A stretch of 8,307 nucleotides of DNA from an uncultured bacterium (lineage in GTDB: Bacteria; Eisenbacteria; RBG-16-71-46; CAIMUX01), in NCBI GenBank assembly GCA_946886185.1, contig CAMPIC010000100.1, forward strand, positions 1 through 8,307. Direction: 5' to 3'. The position numbers were made by a program, and so were the translations under genes. Below, piece by piece: positions 1 through 5,929 of the stretch (position 1 is its first letter; every line of letters begins with the position of its first letter). The notes under the pieces were generated by a model, which worked only from the letters and a program-made list of their open reading frames with translations, had not been told where the DNA came from and did not search any database.

Positions 1-860
1 GCCTCGCTCCCCGCATCCTGCAGCAACCGCTGGAGAAGGTGCGGATCGGCAGCCCGTTCGTGCTGCGCAGCGTCGAGCCTCCGATCGAAGCGGTGGAAGG
101 AAAGCGCGTGATCGGCCTGCGCCGGATCGGAAAGCGCCTGGTGCTGGCCGTGGAAGGCGGGAACTTCCTCGTGATCCACCTGATGATCGCGGGCCGCCTC
201 CGCTGGCGCCCGCAGGGCACGGTGATCCCGAAGAAGCTCGGCCTCGCCGCCTTCGACTTTCCCACCGGCACCCTCCTGCTGACCGAGGCGGGGACCAAGA
301 AGCGGGCCTCCTTGACGCTGGTGCACGGAGAGGCGGCGCTGGCTTCCATCCACCGCGGAGGTCTGGAAGTGATGGAGGCGGGTCTCGAGGAGTTCGCGGC
401 GGCAGTGCGCCGGGAGAATCACACCTTGAAACGGACGTTGACCGATCCTCGGCTTTTCAGCGGCATCGGAAACGCATACTCGGACGAGATCCTCCACCAC
501 GCGCGTCTTTCTCCGATCCAGCTCTCACAGCGGGCCACCGACGAGGAAATCGCCCGCCTCTACCACTCCACGCGATCCGTTCTCGAGATGTGGACTGAGC
601 GGCTGCGCGAGGAAGTAGGGAGCGGGTTTCCGGAGAAGGTAACCGCGTTTCGAGAGGGAATGGCCGTGCACGGCCGTTACCGCCAGCCATGTCCGGTCTG
701 CGGCTCGCCGGTCCAGAGGATCGCCTACGCCGACAACGAGACCAACTATTGCGCGCGATGCCAGACCGAGGGCCGGCTGCTCGCGGACCGATCGCTCTCC
801 CGGCTCCTGAAGGACGATTGGCCCCGCTCTCTCGAAGAGCTGGAGGAGCTGGAACAATAG
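1..860 (+). CDS. Fpg/Nei-family DNA glycosylase, 5' end outside the window
   Basis: Base-excision repair glycosylase/AP lyase of the Fpg (MutM)/Nei family, acting on damaged bases in DNA. The frame is open from base 3, and the residues before the GTG at 39 (LAPRILQQPLEKV) continue family-like sequence, so the true start lies left of the window and the GTG is internal. Visible are the beta-hairpin Lys (IGKRL), HLMIAG, the helix-two-turn-helix region (SGIGNAYSDEIL, near 460-500) and a zinc finger: CPVC (Cys codons 690 and 699), 16 residues, then CARC (750 and 759). Two features differ from E. coli Fpg. The Arg before the third zinc Cys (GRATFYC there) is replaced (DNETNYC here), and the DPRRFG loop reads TKKRAS. 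About 30 residues follow the finger (LLADRSLSRLLKDDWP), where classical Fpg ends. The family is secure; substrate range is open because the lesion-contacting loop is divergent. It converges on the small zinc protein gene. Confidence 0.9.
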   Translation, partial: LAPRILQQPLEKVRIGSPFVLRSVEPPIEAVEGKRVIGLRRIGKRLVLAVEGGNFLVIHLMIAGRLRWRPQGTVIPKKLGLAAFDFPTGTLLLTEAGTKKRASLTLVHGEAALASIHRGGLEVMEAGLEEFAAAVRRENHTLKRTLTDPRLFSGIGNAYSDEILHHARLSPIQLSQRATDEEIARLYHSTRSVLEMWTERLREEVGSGFPEKVTAFREGMAVHGRYRQPCPVCGSPVQRIAYADNETNYCARCQTEGRLLADRSLSRLLKDDWPRSLEELEELEQ

Positions 861-881
861 CGCCGGTTCAGCGAGCCGGCG
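861..881. terminator. GC-rich hairpin between two convergent genes, possible bidirectional terminator
   Basis: CGCCGG and CCGGCG form a perfect 6-bp stem that extends by a T-G and a T-A pair to 8 bp, with a 5-nt loop (CAGCG). It begins directly after the fpg stop codon (858-860) and overlaps the last codons of the opposing zinc-protein gene, whose stop is at 868-870. The position suits ending transcription from both sides. There is no T-run on either strand, so it does not meet the intrinsic-terminator pattern and could simply block read-through or stabilise both 3' ends. Confidence 0.4.
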
Positions 882-1074
882 CGGATTCCTCGATGCACTC
901 CGCGTTGCGATGGTTCTTGTCCGCGACGTGCGCATCCCAGCAATCCGGAGAACAGAACCGATAGGTCGTCCGCTTCCGGTTGCAGGTCGTAACGGAGCAC
1001 AGATAGTACGCTTTGCCGTGGCTGATGGCGCGCCCGCAGATGGTGCAGCGCGCCCAAGAGTTGTTGTCCGTCAT
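868..1074 (-). CDS. Small Cys-rich putative zinc-binding protein, 68 aa
   Basis: A 68-residue protein of unknown function. It contains CTIC (Cys 10 and 13), LCSVTTC (Cys 26 and 31), FCSPDC (Cys 41 and 45) followed by WDAH and NHRNA, and Cys 60. The spaced Cys pairs and trailing His residues suggest one or two bound zinc ions, and FCSPDCW recalls MYM/TRASH-type treble-clef fingers. The ATG at 1074 is chosen because AGGAG (1084-1080) sits 5 nt upstream; the same frame stays open far upstream only as a shadow of the prenyl synthase gene. No signal peptide or membrane segment is seen, so it is probably cytoplasmic. It lies 56 bp after the prenyl synthase gene, with no terminator between, so it is probably the last gene of that unit. 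I recognise the pattern as recurring in bacteria but cannot give a family name. A zinc-dependent protein-, RNA- or DNA-contact role is inference only. Confidence 0.75.
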   Translation of the reverse strand: MTDNNSWARCTICGRAISHGKAYYLCSVTTCNRKRTTYRFCSPDCWDAHVADKNHRNAECIEESAPAR

Positions 1075-1130
1075 CCATTCTCCTGCAGAATCAAGAGGTC
1101 TCACTTTCCTGGAGCGGTGGTCGCGCCGAT

Positions 1131-2270
1131 TCAGACCGGACGCACCGCCATCCGCTCCCGCAATCTCCCTCGCTCGTTCTCGTACAGTTGAAGCAGCCGC
1201 CGATCCGAGAGACATCCAGAGATCGTCTGGCGCATCAGGCTGCGGACTTCGCTGCGCGAGATGCGCACTTTCTCTCCACCGTCCAGCACCGCCGGCTCTC
1301 CCCAGAGCTTGACCAGAGTGCGGCGGGCGAAAAAAATCGGCCAGAGACAAAAGAGCCGGATCCTCGGAGCATGGCGCGGGATCAGGAGCGTGAACTCCAT
1401 GGCTGCATCCAGGTGCGCCGCAGCTTCCTCGATCAGATCGGCTATGACGCGCAGCGCGGCGGCGCGGTCGCTTTCCTGCTGCAGCCGCGCGATCGTGGTG
1501 CCGTGCCGCGTGGCGAGCTCTTCGGGGATGTAACTCCAACCCCGGACTCGATCCTCCGACAGATCCTGGAGGATGTTGGTCAGTTGCAAACCCAACCCGA
1601 AGGACCCGGCCAGATCGCGGAGGCGTGCGGTCTTCTGCGTATCTCCCAGGCGAAGGTCGTGTGTGAACAGCTCGGTCAGGAGATAGCCCACCGTTCCCGC
1701 CACGCAATATGCGTAGGAGCGCATCTCTTCCCAGGTGTGGAGCTTGAAGAGCAACCCGTCGGCTGACTGCGGCTCGAGCTCCCTCTCCACGAATCCGGCC
1801 ATACCCCGAGCCATTGCTTCCACCCAGTGCGCGATGATCCCGCGCGTGATCGGAGGCAGCGAGTGGAAGGCGCGCACGACCGCTTCACCGGACTCGAGGA
1901 GGGCTCGACTGGCTTCGTCCATATCCGGCCAGGCATCGCAATCGTCCAGACACGAAAGAAGCCGTTCCCGGGCTCGGCGGTCGCGCTCGTGCCCATCTCC
2001 TTCGGCGTCGTCGGACCGATCGGTGATGGCTGCGAACGCCTCGGCCATGGAGAGCAGCTTGCCCTTGCGCGTCCGCGGATCGATCCGATTGGAGTCCTCG
2101 AACACGTCGGCAATGCGGCAGAGCAGATAGGCGATGGTAACGGCGTCGCGCAGGGATCCGGGCAGGACGCGGATGGTGATCGCGAACGTCCGGGAAACGG
2201 AAGGCAGGAGCTGGGCGCACCGCGCGCGGTCGGCGGGAACCGGGCCCTTCCGCTCGAAGATCTTGCTCAC
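1131..2270 (-). CDS. Squalene/phytoene synthase family protein, squalene-synthase-like
   Basis: Head-to-head prenyl transferase of the trans-isoprenyl diphosphate synthase fold, 379 aa, expected to condense two prenyl diphosphates (farnesyl, or less likely geranylgeranyl) into squalene or phytoene. Visible in order: SVSRTFAITIRVLP near residues 24-37; first Asp-rich motif DVFED (55-59); HTWEEMRSYAYCVAGTVGY (about 178-196); second Asp-rich motif in LQLTNILQDLSED (Asp motif 236-240). Both Mg2+/diphosphate motifs are of the DxxED form typical of squalene synthases, whereas phytoene synthases usually have a DxxxD-type first motif, so I favour squalene. A hydrophobic stretch FCLWPIFFARRTLVKL near the C terminus could pack on the membrane. 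The start is GTG with no clear Shine-Dalgarno sequence; it begins 19 nt after the maf stop, so translation may be coupled. Squalene could feed hopanoid or sterol synthesis, but no cyclase or hpn gene is in the window. No carotenoid genes are present either. Confidence 0.88.
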   Translation of the reverse strand: MSKIFERKGPVPADRARCAQLLPSVSRTFAITIRVLPGSLRDAVTIAYLLCRIADVFEDSNRIDPRTRKGKLLSMAEAFAAITDRSDDAEGDGHERDRRARERLLSCLDDCDAWPDMDEASRALLESGEAVVRAFHSLPPITRGIIAHWVEAMARGMAGFVERELEPQSADGLLFKLHTWEEMRSYAYCVAGTVGYLLTELFTHDLRLGDTQKTARLRDLAGSFGLGLQLTNILQDLSEDRVRGWSYIPEELATRHGTTIARLQQESDRAAALRVIADLIEEAAAHLDAAMEFTLLIPRHAPRIRLFCLWPIFFARRTLVKLWGEPAVLDGGEKVRISRSEVRSLMRQTISGCLSDRRLLQLYENERGRLRERMAVRPV

Positions 2271-2289
2271 CGTGGAGCGAGTCCGTTCA

Positions 2290-2901
2290 TCATGCGCCTC
2301 CGTGACCGTCCAACGGTCCGAGTCCGCGCCGTTCCAGCAATCGGCATACCTTGGTCAAGGGCAAGCCGATGATCGCGGTCGGATCGTCGCCTCTCGAGTA
2401 TTCGAAAAGGGCGATGCCCAGGCCCTCGGAGTAGTAGCTTCCGGCCGAGTCGAGTGGAAGCTCCGTTTCGACGTAATACGCGATGCGTTCGGCGGAGAGA
2501 TCGCGAATCCGGAGGTGAGTCACCTCGATCTCGGTTTCGATCTCGCCGGTCCTGGAATCGATCAGAGCGACCGCGGTGTGGAGCCGATGTTCGCGCCCCG
2601 CCAGCCACCAGAGCTGTTCGATGGCCCGTTCCTTGGTGCCAGCCTTGTGGAGGATCCGTCCATCGGATTCGCAGACCTGATCGGAGCCGAGGATGAGGCT
2701 TCCGGGGAATCCCTCACAGAGCGATGCGGCCTTTCCACGAGCATTGCTTCGGGCCAGCTCGCGAGCCTCCTCGAAGGAGCCTTCCGTGGGAGCGGCTTCC
2801 GCGAACTCCGGGCGCGCGCATTCGAAAGGAATCCGCAGGCGCGCCAACAGATCGCGCCGATAGGGTGATGTCGAGGCCAGGACCAGCCGCGATTCCTCCA
2901 T
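2290..2901 (-). CDS. Maf-family nucleotide pyrophosphatase, YceF (m7GTP) type
   Basis: House-cleaning nucleoside triphosphate pyrophosphatase, 203 aa, full length for the Maf family, cytoplasmic. It shows the N-terminal STSPYRR (residues 10-16), GSDQV (72-76) with the catalytic/metal Asp, a Lys at 86, GSYYSEGLGIALFE (about 154-167) and GLPL (179-182). The GSDQV and SEG signatures match E. coli YceF rather than YhdE, whose motif is GADTVV. YceF prefers 7-methyl-GTP, so hydrolysis of modified nucleotides such as m7GTP to the monophosphate is the likely reaction; this is inference from motif type. The start is ATG at 2901, the only plausible one, because an in-frame stop lies 13-15 nt upstream. 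There is only a weak GGGG before it. GATACT, a possible -10 box, ends about 8 nt before the ATG, so a leaderless transcript is conceivable. The prenyl synthase gene follows after 19 nt. Confidence 0.92.
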   Translation of the reverse strand: MEESRLVLASTSPYRRDLLARLRIPFECARPEFAEAAPTEGSFEEARELARSNARGKAASLCEGFPGSLILGSDQVCESDGRILHKAGTKERAIEQLWWLAGREHRLHTAVALIDSRTGEIETEIEVTHLRIRDLSAERIAYYVETELPLDSAGSYYSEGLGIALFEYSRGDDPTAIIGLPLTKVCRLLERRGLGPLDGHGGA

Positions 2902-2996
2902 CCCCAGACAGTATCAGATCCGGGTCGGGGCGCAGAGGCGCTCAACGAGCCAGGATGGGTCCATCGTCGAGTCGAGCAGCGCCGCCTCCCTGCAGG

Positions 2997-3115
2997 TCAG
3001 CCGCGGACGGATTCGAGCCGGGCGCATCAGCCGCGGAGGCATGCGGGCCGGCGCGTCAGCCGCGGAGGCATGCGGGCCGTGCGGGTCAGCCGCGGAGGCG
3101 TTCGAGCCGCTCGAG
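2997..3115. repeat. Four imperfect ~30-bp tandem repeats at the aminotransferase 3' end
   Basis: Units begin with TCAGCCGCGGA at 2997, 3027, 3056 and 3086, giving steps of 30, 29 and 30 bp. Units 2 and 3 share their first 24 bases; units 1 and 4 share the inner TTCGAGCCG, giving an A-B-B-A arrangement. Unit 4 is coding: on the minus strand it is the final codons of the aminotransferase (LERLRG) and its TGA. Units 3 to 1 are downstream copies, each again ending in CCGCGGCTGA. Between 2902 and 2996 I see nothing further except the weak maf -10-like element. Confidence 0.85.
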
Positions 3116-4246
3116 AGCCGCGGCAATCGTTTCTTCTCTCTTGCAGAATGCGAACCGCACCAGGTGGCGTCCCAACTCCCGGTGTTCGTAGAACGCAGTC
3201 GGCGGAATCGCCGCGACTCCGATGCGTTCCACCAGATGCCGGCAAAAGATCACATCGTCGTCGAATCCGAGCGGCCGAATGTCGGCGAGCGCGAAGTAGG
3301 TGCCCTCCGGCGCGATCACTCCGAATCCACACCGGTCCAGTCCGCTCACCAGCAAGTCCCGGCGATGGCGGTATCCCGCGAGAAGATCGTCGAAGTAGCT
3401 CTGGGGCGCATTCATCGCTTCCGCCATGGCGTGCTGGAAGGGCGTCGCGACCGCGAAGGTGACGAACTGGTGCGACATCGCGAGCGCCGAGGAGAGAGCG
3501 GCCGGCGCCGCCGCATATCCGATCTTCCAGCCGGTGAGCGAGAAGGTCTTGCCGGTCGAGTTGATCACGATGGTTCGCTCGCGCATGCCGGGAAGAGTGG
3601 CGATGGAGAGATGCGCGCCGTCATACACCAGCCGGTCGTAGACCTCGTCGGCGACGCACAGCACATCGTGCTCGTGGCACAGCGCGGCGACCTCCTCCAG
3701 TTCTTCGCGTGTGAGGACCCGACCGGAAGGATTGTGGGGAGTGTTGAGCAGAAAGAGCCGCGTGCGCGGGGAGAATGCCGCCGCGAGCTCGGTCCGGTCC
3801 CACCTGAACTCCGGCGATCGCAGCGGGACGAAGCGTGGAACGGCTCCGGCGATCGTGGCTCCGGCGCGATAGGAATCGTAGTAAGGCTCGAGCATCACCA
3901 CTTCGTCGCCCGGATTGCAGAAGGAAAGGAAGGCGCAGTGGAGCGCCTCGGTCGCGCCGGCGAACACCGTGATCTCGGTCATGGGATCATAGGCAAGACC
4001 GGTGCGCGAGTGAATCGACCGTGCGATCGCCTCCACGAGCGGCCGCTCGCCGCGCGAGCGCGCGTATTGATTGTGATCGCTCTGGATCGCGCGCATCGCG
4101 GCTTCTTTGAGGAAGTCGGGACCGGAAAAGTCGGGGAACCCCTGCGAGAGGTTGACCGCCTGGTGGCGCTCCGCAAGCAGCGTCATCTCCGCGAAGATGC
4201 TCGTTCCGAGAGCGTGCAGCCGAGTGGCGGATCGCGTTTCCGACAT
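3086..4246 (-). CDS. PLP-dependent class I/II aminotransferase, YbdL (methionine)/KAT-like
   Basis: Fold-type I aminotransferase, 386 aa, the same length as E. coli YbdL and similar throughout. Visible: VNLSQGFPDF (31-40), ITVFAGATEAL (92-102), LNTPHNPSG (167-175, Asn 172 at the cofactor), ADEVY (199-203, Asp 200 for the pyridine N and Tyr 203), NSTGKTFSLTGWKIGY (229-244, Schiff-base Lys 233), EGTYF (314-318) and the substrate-carboxylate Arg 364 in LVRFAF. The SQGFPDF and TGWKIGY signatures place it with the kynurenine/glutamine/methionine transaminases that transfer an amino group to a 2-oxo acid. In YbdL the donors are Met, His and Phe; the exact substrate here is inferred. The start ATG at 4246 has GGAG about 9 nt upstream. 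The gene begins 17 nt after the dacA stop, so the two are probably co-transcribed. Its last codons form the first unit of the tandem repeat that follows. Confidence 0.92.
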   Translation of the reverse strand: MSETRSATRLHALGTSIFAEMTLLAERHQAVNLSQGFPDFSGPDFLKEAAMRAIQSDHNQYARSRGERPLVEAIARSIHSRTGLAYDPMTEITVFAGATEALHCAFLSFCNPGDEVVMLEPYYDSYRAGATIAGAVPRFVPLRSPEFRWDRTELAAAFSPRTRLFLLNTPHNPSGRVLTREELEEVAALCHEHDVLCVADEVYDRLVYDGAHLSIATLPGMRERTIVINSTGKTFSLTGWKIGYAAAPAALSSALAMSHQFVTFAVATPFQHAMAEAMNAPQSYFDDLLAGYRHRRDLLVSGLDRCGFGVIAPEGTYFALADIRPLGFDDDVIFCRHLVERIGVAAIPPTAFYEHRELGRHLVRFAFCKREETIAAALERLERLRG

Positions 4247-4263
4247 ACGCGCGTTCTCCGCGA

Positions 4264-5535
4264 TCAGAGATCGATGCGACGTCGCACCCAGCTCGCGATC
4301 CCGCCTCCATCGACCGGCTCGGCGGCGACCACCGGCATTTCCGCCAGGACCTCGTCTCCCTTTTTAACCTGCAGAGTGCCCACGATCTGCCCCTCGCGCA
4401 GCGGTGCGACGATTTCCTCTGCCGCCGGCACCAAACGCGTCTCCAGGTAGCGGTCGTCGGGACGGGAAACGATGAGCGTGAAGTCTTTGGGAGCGCGCAC
4501 GGAAACGGAGTCTTCCTTGCCCGCCACGACCGCGAGGCGTCCCAGCTCGTCTCCTTCGGAGCAGACCGGGTACCGCACGTAGGACCCGAACGCGCGGCCC
4601 AGCACCTCCTTGCTCGTGCGGAAGCGATCGCGGTTGCTCTCACAACCCAGGACGACGGAAAGAAACCGCAGCTCATCTCTCTGTGCGGTGGCGCAGAGGC
4701 AGAATCCCGCCTGATGCGTATATCCGGTCTTGAGGCCGTCCAATCCCGGGAAGTCGCCAAGGAGTTTGTTGGTGTTCTCCAGGATGAAGTTGCCATCGCG
4801 GAAGAGGGCGCGAGGGGTCGAGCTCCAGGTGAGGACCTCGGGGAAGCGGAGCAAGGCGCGACCGAGTTGCGCGATGTCCTGCGCGGTGGTGCGGTTCGCG
4901 GTCGTCGGATCGTCATCGAGACCGTGAACGTTCTCATACCGCGTGTTCGTCAGCCCGAGCGCCTCCGCCTCGTGATTCATCATCGCGACGAAACCATCGG
5001 TAGACCCGGCGATCTGCTCCGCGACCGCGACGCAGGCATCGTTCGCCGATGCGATCGCGATCGTCTTCATCAATTCCTCGAGCGGATACGTCTCCCCCTC
5101 GGCGAGATATACCTGGGAGCCTCCGATCCGGCTTGCCCAGGCGCTGGTCCTGACCGAATCCGCGAGGGAGATCCGTCCCGACTCGACTTCGTGCATGACA
5201 ACCAGCTCGACCATCATCTTGACGATGCTCGCCGGCGGTCTCCGTTCCTGAGCGTTCTTCTCGAAGAGGATGGTGTTGGTTTCCGGCTCGATCACGATCG
5301 CTGAGACACAGTCCAGATCTTCGATTTCGAGCGGCCGCCCGACGAATTGAAGGAGCGGAGTGTGGTCGACTTCCTCCGCGGCGACCGTAGCCACACCGTT
5401 TCCGCATCCGCTGCTCGCACCGATGACCACACCGATGACGAGCGCGAGCACCGCGACGAAGGCTCCATGTCGAAGCAGGAACGAGAGCAAACGAGGGACA
5501 CGCGCACGCGAGCGTCCATACCGAGAGTTGCGCAT
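4264..5535 (-). CDS. dacA: D-alanyl-D-alanine carboxypeptidase, PBP5/DacA-like (peptidase S11)
   Basis: Serine D,D-carboxypeptidase of 423 aa that removes the terminal D-Ala from peptidoglycan pentapeptides in the periplasm. The active-site triad of motifs is complete: SxxK at Ser103-Lys106 (PASIVKMM), SAN at 163-165, and KTG at 269-271 (DGLKTGYTHQAGFC). From about residue 330 a PBP5 C-terminal-like beta domain follows (residues such as SVRAPKDFTL, LVPAAEEIVAPLREGQ, GTLQVKKGDEVLAE). The N terminus is long and basic, with a hydrophobic segment at about 25-40 and then SSGCGNG. It may be a signal anchor or an uncleaved or atypical signal. Cys 44 lacks a canonical lipobox, so lipidation is doubtful. 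I see no obvious C-terminal amphipathic anchor; the end WVRRRIDL is short and basic. The start ATG at 5535 has GGAAGGAA at 5550-5543. The 150-bp upstream region is highly structured and is described separately. Confidence 0.93.
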   Translation of the reverse strand: MRNSRYGRSRARVPRLLSFLLRHGAFVAVLALVIGVVIGASSGCGNGVATVAAEEVDHTPLLQFVGRPLEIEDLDCVSAIVIEPETNTILFEKNAQERRPPASIVKMMVELVVMHEVESGRISLADSVRTSAWASRIGGSQVYLAEGETYPLEELMKTIAIASANDACVAVAEQIAGSTDGFVAMMNHEAEALGLTNTRYENVHGLDDDPTTANRTTAQDIAQLGRALLRFPEVLTWSSTPRALFRDGNFILENTNKLLGDFPGLDGLKTGYTHQAGFCLCATAQRDELRFLSVVLGCESNRDRFRTSKEVLGRAFGSYVRYPVCSEGDELGRLAVVAGKEDSVSVRAPKDFTLIVSRPDDRYLETRLVPAAEEIVAPLREGQIVGTLQVKKGDEVLAEMPVVAAEPVDGGGIASWVRRRIDL

Positions 5536-5548
5536 TTCGAGGTTCCTT

Positions 5549-5617
5549 CCACCGCTTCCCTGCGGTAGCCAGTCAGACCTGCCCCGTCTGTAACTGGTTG
5601 GATCTCAGTAAGCTACC
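5549..5617 (-). promoter_or_regulatory. Structured dacA leader with mutually exclusive hairpins
   Basis: Read on the minus strand. Hairpin 1 is CCAGT-(TA bulge)-CAGAC, loop GGGGCAG, GTCTG-ACTGG: 10 bp between 5597-5586 and 5578-5569. An outer stem GGTAG (5617-5613) with CTACC (5568-5564) would enclose it. A second hairpin, CTACCGC (5568-5562), loop AGGGAA, GCGGTGG (5555-5549), has 7 pairs including one U-G, uses the same CTACC arm, and ends directly before the dacA ribosome-binding site (AAGGAA, 5548-5543). The outer stem and the second hairpin therefore exclude each other, as in switch-type leaders. There is no T-run, so control would be at translation or by a protein or ligand. I cannot assign it to a known riboswitch class. 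Confidence 0.5.
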
Positions 5618-5638
5618 AGACCGTCGCAAATCGTCCAA
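5610..5638 (-). promoter_or_regulatory. Weak sigma-70-like promoter candidate for dacA
   Basis: On the minus strand TTGGAC (5638-5633), a 17-nt spacer and TAGCTT (5615-5610) have the right spacing, but each box matches only 3 of 6 consensus bases. If used, transcription would begin near 5603. The transcript would then lack the GGTAG arm of the leader's outer stem but keep both hairpins. It is listed because it is the best-spaced pair I found in the dacA upstream region, not because it is strong. Confidence 0.22.
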
Positions 5639-5685
5639 GTAGAAACCGTACGCGATGTCTTCGCCGCTCGCTTCGGACGGGATCG

Positions 5686-5886
5686 TCATCGTTGGACCGA
5701 GCGCGTGGGACGGCGCAACGATGCGAGCAGCAACGTGGCCAACCCGAGCAGGATCTCGTCGACGAACGGAATCAGGTCCGGAATGAACAGGTCGAGCACG
5801 AACACGGCGGCGGTGAGAACGAAGATCTGCGGGAAGCGAAGATGCCCGAAGCGCCGCTGGACGAGGATTCCGATCGGAGTCGCCAT
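5686..5886 (-). CDS. DUF6116-type small membrane protein, 66 aa
   Basis: A small membrane protein of unknown function. The sequence has a short basic N-terminal part (LVQRRFGHLRFPQ), a hydrophobic segment IFVLTAAVFVLDLFI (about 21-35), a conserved-looking turn PDLIPFVDEI (36-45), a second hydrophobic stretch LLGLATLLLASL (46-57) and a basic tail (RRPTRSVQR). The order LRFP, TAA.FVLDL.IPD.IPFVDEILLGL.TLLL is the pattern I know from the DUF6116 family of proteobacterial and other bacterial proteins; the name comes from memory of that pattern. The fold would be a two-helix hairpin in the inner membrane with both ends probably cytoplasmic. The ATG at 5886 is preferred, but a GTG at 5901 in the same frame would add five residues, and neither has a good Shine-Dalgarno sequence. 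The gene follows the TonB_C-like gene by 43 nt, so both may share a transcript. Confidence 0.8.
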   Translation of the reverse strand: MATPIGILVQRRFGHLRFPQIFVLTAAVFVLDLFIPDLIPFVDEILLGLATLLLASLRRPTRSVQR

Positions 5887-5929
5887 GCGCCGAGTGTGCA
5901 CCGACCGGATCGCCCGAGCCAGGCGGAAC

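Noticed and set aside
39..41. GTG at 39 as the start of the DNA glycosylase gene
   Set aside because: The frame is open to the window edge with family-like residues, and starting at 39 would remove the N-terminal catalytic Pro/Glu region all Fpg/Nei enzymes need.
1075..1707. Upstream extension of the small zinc protein frame (to 279 aa)
   Set aside because: The extra residues are a shadow of the prenyl synthase reading frame and of low-complexity Arg/Pro/Gly composition, while the ATG at 1074 has an ideal ribosome-binding site.
2914..3126. 70-codon minus-strand frame across the tandem repeats
   Set aside because: It is built from the repeat units and the 3' end of the aminotransferase in another frame, with no ribosome-binding site or recognisable motif.
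3041..4450. Long open frame on the plus strand, 469 codons
   Set aside because: It lies opposite the aminotransferase and the end of dacA, both of which carry full catalytic motifs. Its translation is Arg/Glu/Gly-rich without recognisable motifs, as expected for an antisense frame in GC-rich DNA.
3987..4937. 316-codon frame on the minus strand
   Set aside because: It is a shifted frame within dacA and the aminotransferase gene, very rich in Arg and Ser, with no motif and no upstream ribosome-binding site.
5556..5590. Plus-strand resemblance to the 3' end of a cobalamin riboswitch (AGCCAG..AGACCTGCC)
   Set aside because: Only this short stretch fits, the preceding ~150 nt are dacA leader and coding sequence without the other conserved B12 elements, and no plus-strand gene follows.
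5549..5612. Minus-strand resemblance to a TPP riboswitch (CTGAGA and GCAGGGAAG)
   Set aside because: The conserved CCTGAT-CTGG-TAAT-CCAG core is missing and the downstream gene is a carboxypeptidase, not a thiamine gene.
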